A stretch of 5,908 nt of DNA. Origin: Dehalococcoidia bacterium (GTDB lineage: Bacteria > Chloroflexota > Dehalococcoidia > SZUA-161). Position numbers and translations under genes: made by a program. Where the stretch lies: positions 1 through 5,908 of the forward strand of contig JACUUS010000298.1 in NCBI GenBank assembly GCA_014859215.1, read 5' to 3'. Below, piece after piece: positions 1 to 4,501 of the stretch; position 1 is the first letter of the stretch; every line of letters starts with the position of its first letter. A model generated the notes under the pieces. It saw only the letters and a list, made by a program, of their open reading frames with translations. It had not been told where the DNA came from and did not search any database.

Positions 1-560
1 ATATCAGGATCCGTTACGAAGCGGTCGGATCCATATTTGCCCTCATGAGAGAGATCGGCGCGCCCGTCATCGCCGCCGTCAACGGCTACGCGATCACCGG
101 CGGTTTCGAGCTTGCTCTAAACTGCGACATCATAATAGCCTCCCGGAATGCCTCTTTCCGGGATACCCACGCGCGTATCCGCGTGATTCCAGGCGGCGGC
201 AATACCCAGCGTCTGCCGAGAATGATCGGGGAAAAGAGGGCAAAGGAGATACTGTTCACCTCCGACTTCGTTTCGGCGGAACAGGCTGAGAGATGGGGCA
301 TCGTTAACAGGGTGGTGCCGGCGGAGCGCCTGGTCGACGAGTGCATGGAAATGGCCCGCAAGTTGGCCTCGCAGCCCGGGGGCATGGTCGCGAAACTAAA
401 GAAGATGGTGGATGAAGGGCTGGGCATGGACTACAGGTCCGCCCTTGCTTACGAGCAGCTCGAGTCTGTAAGCGGCTGGGCCGGCCTGGACAGCGGAGAA
501 TTCAGGACACGCGGGCGTGGAGTGATCGACCGGGGAAGCGGCGAAGCTCAAGCCGGTTGA
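1..560 (+). CDS. Enoyl-CoA hydratase/isomerase (crotonase) family protein, 5' end outside window
   Basis: This is the C-terminal two thirds of a crotonase-fold acyl-CoA enzyme. The frame is open to the left edge (codons from base 3), so the ATG at 45 is an internal Met, not the start. Numbering from that Met, residues 7-32 carry the family signature (PVIAAVNGYAITGG, then FELALNCDIIIA). Gly19 fits an oxyanion-hole glycine and Glu22 fits the first catalytic Glu (Glu144 of rat mitochondrial hydratase). The second catalytic Glu (rat Glu164) falls on His42 in FRDTHARIRVIPGG, as in the common 'F-DTHAR' subfamily. GGGNTQRLPR (50-59) and the C-terminal E-F-R-T-R...GVIDRG tail are also typical, so the 3' end looks intact. 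Known family roles are hydration, isomerisation or related chemistry on acyl-CoA thioesters in the cytoplasm; the substrate cannot be told. A second crotonase gene follows on the same strand after about 295 bases, too far to assume co-translation. Confidence 0.93.
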   Translation, partial: IRIRYEAVGSIFALMREIGAPVIAAVNGYAITGGFELALNCDIIIASRNASFRDTHARIRVIPGGGNTQRLPRMIGEKRAKEILFTSDFVSAEQAERWGIVNRVVPAERLVDECMEMARKLASQPGGMVAKLKKMVDEGLGMDYRSALAYEQLESVSGWAGLDSGEFRTRGRGVIDRGSGEAQAG

Positions 561-603
561 GGTCGAACCGGCCGGAACGGATCGCGCAGGCTGATCCCGC
601 ACT

Positions 604-795
604 TCAGCAGCGGAGTCTCAGACAGGGCGAACCTGCCGGAAGCTGTTTCCGCAGGAACGATTGCTGAACCACCCCGATCGTACCCTCGAAAATTTGTGGA
701 GCCAGGGACTCGGGGACCGCCAGCAGAAGCAGGATGAATACGACGCCGAGACAGACCACGGCCGGACGGAGGGGGCTGTCCTCAATACAAGCATC
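604..795 (-). pseudogene. Possible decayed N-terminal fragment of a BCCT-like membrane transporter
   Basis: The minus-strand frame ending at a TGA (604-606) reads a short acidic stretch, then a strongly hydrophobic helix with FILLLLAVPESLAPQIF, then GTIGVVQQSF and an unremarkable tail. One helix, a Pro-Glu pair just after it and an amphipathic follow-on resemble the N-terminal helix of betaine/carnitine/choline transporters (BCCT), where the next residues would be a Phe-Gly-Trp-Phe-Tyr-like motif. That motif is absent, the remaining several hundred residues of a transporter are absent, and the frame has no ATG, GTG or TTG ahead of the helix except a GTG inside it (757-759). I read it as a remnant left by deletion. 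It could instead be a chance hydrophobic frame or a tiny unrecognised membrane peptide. The resemblance is from memory of the family, not an alignment. Confidence 0.25.
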
Positions 796-840
796 GGTCT
801 GCCCGAAACCGGCTAAATTCCCGGCCTCCTGCCGACCCTC

Positions 841-847
841 AGAGGAG
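841..847 (+). promoter_or_regulatory. Ribosome-binding site of the second crotonase gene
   Basis: AGAGGAG lies 8 bases before the ATG at 856. This supports that ATG as the start and agrees with the protein beginning at the usual crotonase N-terminus. Confidence 0.75.
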
Positions 848-855
848 CTGCAGCC

Positions 856-1632
856 ATGCCGAAGTTACTAGTCGAGTCATCCGAGCGTATCCTCATGGTC
901 AGTATCAACCGGCCTGAAGTGCGGAACGCCGTGGATGCGGAGACGGCGGGGATGCTGCTCGCCGCCGCCAGGCAGTTTCAACAGGACAGCAGCCTGGACG
1001 TCATGGTCCTGACCGGGACCGGAGAAGACGCTTTTTGCTCGGGAGCCGACCTCAAGAACATCGAAGGCCTCGTACTGCGCGAGGGCGCTTCAGAGACCGG
1101 GCCGATGGGCATCAGCCGCATCACAGACCTGGCTAAGCCCACGATCGCTGCCGTGAACGGCTTTTGCCTGGCCGGGGGGCTGGAGCTCGCCTGCTGGTGC
1201 GACTTCCGGATCGCCGCCGAAAATGCCCGCTTCAGCGTCGCCAACCGGCGCTGGGGTGTTCCGTTGATAGACGGCGGTACCCAGAGACTGCCCCGCATAG
1301 TGGGCCTGGGGAACGCCCTTTACCTGATCGAGACAGGGATGTTGATCGATGCCCGACAGGCTCTGCGGATGGGGCTGGTTCAGGAGTTAGTCCCCGCCGG
1401 CCAGGCGCTCACTCGTGCATTGGAGCTGGCCCGCATCATTTCCGCGTACCCGGCGACCAGCCTCCGTAACGACCGCTGCGCTGCTTATGAGGGCCTGTCG
1501 CTCAGCCTGCCGGAAGGGCTCCGCATGGAAAACGACCGGCACAACTCAAGCCTCAAAGACCCCGGCCTTGCCGAGGGGCTCCGGCGCTACGCCGCCGGCG
1601 ACCGCCCACCGCCGCCACAGCCCCCGCATTAG
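856..1632 (+). CDS. Enoyl-CoA hydratase/isomerase (crotonase) family protein, full length
   Basis: A complete 258-residue crotonase-fold protein, the normal length for the family. It opens with a short beta-strand region and INRPEVRNAVD (17-27), followed by the first oxyanion-hole segment FCSGADLKNIEG (60-71, Ala64). The second signature is PTIAAVNGFCLAGG (95-108), then LELACWCDFRIAA with Gly107 (oxyanion hole) and Glu110 (equivalent of rat Glu144). The second catalytic Glu (rat Glu164) falls on Asn130, in NRRWGVPLIDGGTQRLPR (130-147). The RRWGVPLIDGGT signature marks a large crotonase subfamily without that Glu, so its reaction is not safely a simple syn-hydration. The C-terminus is unusual in ending in a proline-rich run (GDRPPPPQPPH). 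The start ATG has an AGAGGAG site 8 bases upstream. It lies on the same strand as the truncated crotonase upstream, suggesting shared acyl-CoA metabolism; it is probably cytoplasmic. Family assignment is firm, substrate unknown. Confidence 0.95.
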   Translation: MPKLLVESSERILMVSINRPEVRNAVDAETAGMLLAAARQFQQDSSLDVMVLTGTGEDAFCSGADLKNIEGLVLREGASETGPMGISRITDLAKPTIAAVNGFCLAGGLELACWCDFRIAAENARFSVANRRWGVPLIDGGTQRLPRIVGLGNALYLIETGMLIDARQALRMGLVQELVPAGQALTRALELARIISAYPATSLRNDRCAAYEGLSLSLPEGLRMENDRHNSSLKDPGLAEGLRRYAAGDRPPPPQPPH

Positions 1633-1746
1633 CTTAACCAGAGATACCCGAAACCAGAAAGATACTTTTTGAGGAACGCCGCGGCCCGTTTTCTGAATGG
1701 TACAGAGCGGCAATCTTTCGAGACCTGCGGGCTCCCGGCCACCCCG

Positions 1747-1775
1747 TTGATTAAAGGCAGAGTCTCGTTTATAGT
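1747..1775 (+). promoter_or_regulatory. Sigma-70-type promoter for the small membrane-protein gene
   Basis: TTGATT (1747-1752) and TATAGT (1770-1775) are separated by exactly 17 bases, the preferred spacing. Each box matches four or five positions of the TTGACA/TATAAT consensus. Transcription would start near 1782 and give a leader of about 85 bases before the ATG at 1867. This supports a transcription unit independent of the crotonase gene. Judged by eye only. Confidence 0.5.
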
Positions 1776-1795
1776 TTTCTCAGGAGAGAAAACTA
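1772..1795 (+). repeat. Perfect 10-bp inverted repeat overlapping the -10 box: operator-like
   Basis: The arms TAGTTTTCTC (1772-1781) and GAGAAAACTA (1786-1795) are perfect inverted copies around the four-base centre AGGA. The left arm overlaps the proposed -10 box and the centre sits at the expected transcription start. This geometry suits a repressor dimer site. It could also fold as an RNA hairpin, but it is A/T-rich and lacks a following T-run, so an intrinsic terminator is less likely. Confidence 0.5.
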
Positions 1796-1856
1796 ACCTT
1801 TCCTCACACCGGCGACTTTGATATTCGTCAGGATGATGCAGGAACGGGTTCTTCAA

Positions 1857-1862
1857 AGGAGG
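1857..1862 (+). promoter_or_regulatory. Strong Shine-Dalgarno of the membrane-protein gene
   Basis: AGGAGG, within the longer AAAGGAGGG, lies four bases before the ATG at 1867 and fixes this start against internal GTG alternatives. Confidence 0.8.
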
Positions 1863-1866
1863 GAAC

Positions 1867-2304
1867 ATGTCCGAACGGCGGCGTGGTGAAAAGGACGAGA
1901 AGTCAGAAGAGAAGAAGCGGGAAAAAGAGGAAGAGAAGGGGAGAGGTGTGGAGGAAAAATGGCGCCGCGACCGGATTACAGCTCTCATCTGGGCGGGAGT
2001 TCTGGTCTGGGCCGCCCTGGTCCTGCTCGCCGAAACCACAGGTTACGCGGACAGGTTCGACTGGTGGAGCCCGTGGGCGGTCTTCCTGGCCGGCTGGGGG
2101 TTCATAGTGCTGCTGGGCGCGATGTTCAGGCTGCTCATTCCTGAACACCGCACGCCCGTAACGGGCAGCCTCATACTGGGGTTCGTTCTGCTGGGAATCG
2201 GCATGGGCGGACTCGTCGGCTGGGGCTATGTATGGCCCGTGGTGCTCATTATCGTTGCCCTCCTGATCCTTATCCGCGCCTTCGGCGGCCGCAAGAGGAT
2301 GTAG
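1867..2304 (+). CDS. Small four-helix membrane protein with highly charged N-terminus
   Basis: A 145-residue protein of no certain function. Residues 2-36 are almost entirely Lys, Arg and Glu, likely a cytoplasmic helix or coiled coil. Four hydrophobic segments follow, at about 37-55, 68-91, 98-118 and 120-138, and the tail is short and basic (GRKRM). The pattern Arg-Ile-x-Ala-Leu-Ile-Trp-Ala-Gly, with a late WPVVLIIVALLILIR segment, resembles the repeated two-helix units of LiaF/LiaI-like and DUF5668-type membrane proteins, which are often linked to envelope-stress sensing. That resemblance is inference from memory, not a search. Positive charges at both ends suggest both termini are inside the cell. 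The gene has its own promoter, an operator-like palindrome and a strong Shine-Dalgarno, so it is probably a regulated single-gene unit. It runs head-on into the GH3-like gene, with 22 bases between stop codons. Confidence 0.85.
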   Translation: MSERRRGEKDEKSEEKKREKEEEKGRGVEEKWRRDRITALIWAGVLVWAALVLLAETTGYADRFDWWSPWAVFLAGWGFIVLLGAMFRLLIPEHRTPVTGSLILGFVLLGIGMGGLVGWGYVWPVVLIIVALLILIRAFGGRKRM

Positions 2305-2326
2305 ACAGCGCCCGGACCGGGGGCTG
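2305..2326. terminator. Weak GC hairpin between convergent genes
   Basis: The 22 bases between the two stop codons contain CCCGG and CCGGG around a single A, flanked by a partly matching AGC/GCT pair with a mismatch. It could serve as a shared bidirectional terminator, but there is no T-run on either side and the stem is imperfect. Confidence 0.2.
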
Positions 2327-3481
2327 CTAAAGACGCCCGAGATTCAGGGATATGAATTCGCCCCATGCGTAAGCCAGGGGAGTCCACCAGCGTTCGCGCC
2401 CGATGCATCGAAAGTAGGGCGGCCTGAATGCCCGGATGAGGTCGCCGATCCTGTAGCGGGGCAGGACGGGTGTCGAGACGACCAGGCTGCCGGTCTCCCC
2501 GGGGTGCATTTCGTGCATCATCTTGATGCCTGCACGGGTCTGGACTTCAAGGAAGAAAAGATCGTAGTTGGGGACCCAGGCCCGGCATCTGTCCCTCTGC
2601 TGTCCGAACATACCCTCCGTGGCGCCGTATATCTCCCTTATCACGACCGGGCCGTACATGGCCCTCAGTGAGGGCTCGTAACGCGTATTTATGCCGGGCA
2701 CACTGCCCAGTGTCATGATGCGGACCTGCCAGATATCTTTCGGGTAGACGCGGTGCGCCCGCCGCAGGTAACGGCCGAAGAGGCCCGCGGTGGGCGCCAC
2801 TCCACCAACCAGAGTCACGTTCTCCCCCCTGCATCGCTCATAGGCCAGCTCGAAACGGGCCTCCCAGTCCCGAATGGTCTTGCCCCCGCCCAGAGCATCT
2901 ATATCGTCCTGGGCCGGAAGTGAGCGAATAGGCGTCCACTGCGAAACGTACTTCACGTATATGCCCGAACTGTACCCGTAGTCAAGCTCCCTATCTCCTG
3001 CCCGCGCCTTCCCGACTACCGAGGGGAAATTCAGGTTAAGGTTGACTCCCTGCAGCAGTTCGTAGCGCCCCGAGTCCGCAACGAAGTTCATCATCGCCCG
3101 CCCTGCATTTATCCTCATGCCCAGGTCGGTCGGCGTCATGGGAATGAACTTGGACTCGTCCCCGGTCGTACCCCGGGTAATCGCCCACCCGACGGGCTCT
3201 TCATGCAGGAGCAGGGTCAGCTCACCTGCCATGACACGCTGCAGAAGCGGCTTACAGTCCTCGTATGTTATGACCGGAAAGCACCGCCGGTAGTCCTCTA
3301 TGGTGTCCACCCGCGCGGCATTGTGCTGTTTCCCGTATTCCGTCTGTGCGTAGATGCGCAGGAGGCCTTCAAGTACTTTTGTCTGCGCCTCTCCAGGGTC
3401 CCGTAAAGCCTCATGCCAGGGCGAAAGCATTGCCTGGAGCATATCCGAATACTGCGCGGACAGATTCGCCGCCATAGGCAA
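2327..3481 (-). CDS. GH3-family (ANL superfamily) acyl-adenylating enzyme, short form
   Basis: A 384-residue relative of plant GH3 acyl-acid amido synthetases and their bacterial homologues, which adenylate a carboxylic acid and in plants pass it to an amino acid. The N-terminus matches the family layout: TEYGKQH (47-53), FPVITYEDCKPLLQRVMAGE (68-87), the phosphate-binding loop TRGTTGDESKFIPMT (102-116, with Arg103 where a Ser is usual), YGATEG (285-290) and the nucleotide-binding YRIGD (343-347). The protein ends only 37 residues after YRIGD, at GEFISLNLGRL, whereas full GH3 proteins (roughly 500-600 residues) continue into a mobile C-terminal domain. No continuation appears in other frames below 2327. 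The longest frame starts at a TTG (3481); an ATG two codons later (3473-3475) is an equally plausible start, and the Shine-Dalgarno is weak (purine-rich AAGAAG). The acid substrate cannot be inferred. Its neighbours are divergent or convergent, so no operon partner is visible. Confidence 0.85.
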   Translation of the reverse strand: MPMAANLSAQYSDMLQAMLSPWHEALRDPGEAQTKVLEGLLRIYAQTEYGKQHNAARVDTIEDYRRCFPVITYEDCKPLLQRVMAGELTLLLHEEPVGWAITRGTTGDESKFIPMTPTDLGMRINAGRAMMNFVADSGRYELLQGVNLNLNFPSVVGKARAGDRELDYGYSSGIYVKYVSQWTPIRSLPAQDDIDALGGGKTIRDWEARFELAYERCRGENVTLVGGVAPTAGLFGRYLRRAHRVYPKDIWQVRIMTLGSVPGINTRYEPSLRAMYGPVVIREIYGATEGMFGQQRDRCRAWVPNYDLFFLEVQTRAGIKMMHEMHPGETGSLVVSTPVLPRYRIGDLIRAFRPPYFRCIGRERWWTPLAYAWGEFISLNLGRL

Positions 3482-3491
3482 TTTCTTCTTT

Positions 3492-3530
3492 CAGCGCACC
3501 CGCTGTACGGGACATTCAGCGGAAGCGGGT
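3492..3530 (-). repeat. Overlapping inverted repeats in the GH3-like leader
   Basis: Several complementary segments compete for the same central element. CAGCG (3492-3496) pairs with CGCTG (3501-3505) across four bases. CCGCTG (3500-3505) pairs with CAGCGG (3517-3522). ACCCGCT (3498-3504) pairs with AGCGGGT (3524-3530). All lie just upstream of the weak ribosome-binding site, so alternative leader folds are possible. No known riboswitch class is recognised. Confidence 0.3.
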
Positions 3531-3548
3531 AGAGCACCGGTTTACCCC

Positions 3549-3557
3549 ATTCTAGCA
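3549..3557 (-). promoter_or_regulatory. Candidate extended -10 promoter for the GH3-like gene
   Basis: Reading the minus strand, TGCTAGAAT fits an extended -10 (TG, one base, then TAGAAT against TATAAT). There is no recognisable -35 at 17-18 bases. A start near 3542 would give a leader of about 60 bases. Weak, by eye. Confidence 0.3.
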
Positions 3558-3753
3558 TATCAGGGACGGGGACCGGGTCTCCTTTTCGCGCTGAATTCAA
3601 CCGTGCGAAGCGCTCAATAAATATGACATGAACACCAATAAGAAGAAATCTAAAAATACGTATTGTTATGTCCACCACTAGGTGTAGCAACGGATACAAG
3701 AACCAGCTTCATCCATACTACAATTAGAATTGGCGGTCCGGTTTCTAACCCGT

Positions 3754-3806
3754 GGGCTGTCGGCCTCCTCAGTTGCCAGCCAGAAAGACGGCCCGTTGAA
3801 AGGAGG
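3754..3806 (+). promoter_or_regulatory. Lipoprotein mRNA leader with possible Shine-Dalgarno masking
   Basis: CCTCCT (3764-3769) is the exact complement of the AGGAGG core of the ribosome-binding site (3801-3806). GGGCTGTC (3754-3761) can pair with GACGGCCC (3787-3794) with one G-U pair. The two pairings cross, so they would form a pseudoknot or exclude each other. A third option pairs GGCT and GGC (3755-3764, with a bulge) with GCCAGCC (3775-3781). This could control translation, but short GC-rich complementarities arise easily by chance. Confidence 0.3.
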
Positions 3807-3808
3807 TG
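3799..3808 (+). promoter_or_regulatory. Near-perfect Shine-Dalgarno deciding the lipoprotein start
   Basis: AAAGGAGGTG, almost the full anti-16S complement, ends two bases before GTG 3811. The core GGAGG is four bases from it. It selects GTG 3811 rather than TTG 3730 or TTG 3796, and that choice also puts the signal peptide at the N-terminus. Confidence 0.85.
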
Positions 3809-3810
3809 TT

Positions 3811-4434
3811 GTGTTCAGGATTCTCATATCCGTTCTGCTGGCCCTCGGTCTCGTGCTGTTGCTGCTCGGGTGTGAGATCGAGCAAGTAACGTCGCCGGCC
3901 GAAACTAGCAATGCGGCTGAACCTGAAGCCGCGGAATCCGCCGGCTTTTCGCGCGGCGATCCCGCGGATATCGGAACAGTTCTAGCGGGAGAAGCTGAAA
4001 CCCTGGAAGGAGTCTTCGACGTTGAGATAACTCTCAAGGAAATCATTCGGGGCGAGCAGGCATGGCAGGAGATCGAGGAAGCCAATATGTTCAACGACCC
4101 GCCCCAAAGCGGCCATGAGTACATACTGGCTCTCTTCCATGTAAAGGTTCTGTCTGGTCCCGATGACGATACCCAGCTTGATCTCCATACCCTGGATTTC
4201 ACCGCCGTCTCGGAACAGGGCAAGGACTACGAATGGGTATTCGTAGTGGAACCAGAGCCCGCACTCGCTGCGAATCTCTATCCGGGCAGCAGCCATGAAG
4301 GATGGGCTGTTTTCGAGATCGCCGAGGAAGATACGCAGCCGCTGGTCACCTTTGGCCGCGACTATGCCGGGCGCGGCGGCATGTGGTGGAAGCTTTTCGA
4401 ACAGCCTGCTGAGTCCAAGCCACCCGAGTCTTGA
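3811..4434 (+). CDS. Secreted lipoprotein with Ig-like (DUF4352-type) domain
   Basis: A 207-residue predicted lipoprotein. With the GTG start it begins MFRILISVLLALGL and runs through a hydrophobic core to the lipobox LLGC, with the lipidated Cys at residue 21. An acidic, Ala/Glu-rich linker (about 22-53) then leads to a compact beta-rich domain (about 54-195). The domain contains GVFDVEITLKEI, NMFNDPPQSGHEYILALFHVKVL (in part a 'G-x-E-Y-x-x-x-x-x-x-V' strand, about 93-114), a DFTAVSEQGKDYEW strand region and a late GWAVFEI strand. This order is typical of the extracytoplasmic DUF4352/telokin-like Ig fold found in many lipoproteins of Gram-positive and Chloroflexota-type bacteria. The assignment is by pattern, not by search, and no enzymatic residues stand out. 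It would be anchored on the outer face of the cytoplasmic membrane, possibly in binding or envelope maintenance. It is divergent from the GH3-like gene and convergent with the trehalose synthase gene. Confidence 0.85.
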   Translation: MFRILISVLLALGLVLLLLGCEIEQVTSPAETSNAAEPEAAESAGFSRGDPADIGTVLAGEAETLEGVFDVEITLKEIIRGEQAWQEIEEANMFNDPPQSGHEYILALFHVKVLSGPDDDTQLDLHTLDFTAVSEQGKDYEWVFVVEPEPALAANLYPGSSHEGWAVFEIAEEDTQPLVTFGRDYAGRGGMWWKLFEQPAESKPPES

Positions 4435-4501
4435 TGCGACGAAGCGCGGTCCGGCAACAGGACCACTCTCGGCAAGGACGACGAATGACTCTGCCCGGCG
4501 G
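4435..4501. other. Short convergent spacer between lipoprotein and treT genes
   Basis: 67 bases between two stop codons. The only structure is a small GGTCC/GGACC stem (4448-4452 with 4460-4464) around seven bases, with no following T-run. It is a poor terminator candidate. Confidence 0.4.

Larger units (their letters stand above)
561..855. other. Intergenic spacer between the two crotonase genes
   Basis: Nearly 300 bases without a clear intact gene. Apart from the possible transporter remnant on the minus strand and the ribosome-binding site at its right end, I see no hairpin followed by a T-run after the first gene and no promoter of good consensus. Confidence 0.6.
1633..1866. other. Regulatory spacer between crotonase and membrane-protein genes
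   Basis: No coding capacity that I trust. The left half (1633-1740) shows no hairpin-plus-T-run terminator for the crotonase gene, although a short T-run is present near 1666. The right half holds a promoter, an inverted repeat and a strong ribosome-binding site, listed separately. Confidence 0.6.
3482..3810. other. Divergent intergenic region between GH3-like and lipoprotein genes
   Basis: About 330 bases with no trusted gene. The middle (about 3615-3730) is noticeably more A/T-rich than the rest, as expected for a promoter region, and contains a perfect palindrome AATACGTATT (3655-3664). For the plus strand, TACAAT (3719-3724) is a possible -10, but no good -35 sits at the right distance. 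The frame of the lipoprotein stays open back to a TTG at 3730, but this upstream part has no Shine-Dalgarno and does not look like protein. Confidence 0.5.

Noticed and set aside
396..602. Minus-strand open frame across the end of the first crotonase gene
   Set aside because: Mostly antisense to the conserved crotonase C-terminus, with no recognisable features.
978..1298. 106-codon antisense open frame inside the second crotonase gene
   Set aside because: It lies opposite a well-supported crotonase, its translation has no recognisable motif and no ribosome-binding site. GC-rich genes commonly leave such frames.
1772..1795. Intrinsic terminator for the second crotonase gene
   Set aside because: The hairpin is A/T-rich with a four-base loop and lacks a T-run on the plus strand. 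Its position over a promoter suits an operator better.
3655..3664. AATACGTATT palindrome as a specific operator
   Set aside because: Perfect, but only ten bases long and in A/T-rich sequence with no clear promoter alongside; chance is likely. It is mentioned only in the intergenic description.
3730..3810. Upstream extension of the lipoprotein to a TTG start
   Set aside because: It has no Shine-Dalgarno, would bury the signal peptide 27 residues inside the protein, and contains the excellent ribosome-binding site itself.
3678..4223. 181-codon minus-strand open frame opposite the lipoprotein gene
   Set aside because: The plus strand has a signal peptide, lipobox and strong Shine-Dalgarno. The antisense translation shows only low-complexity serine and arginine.
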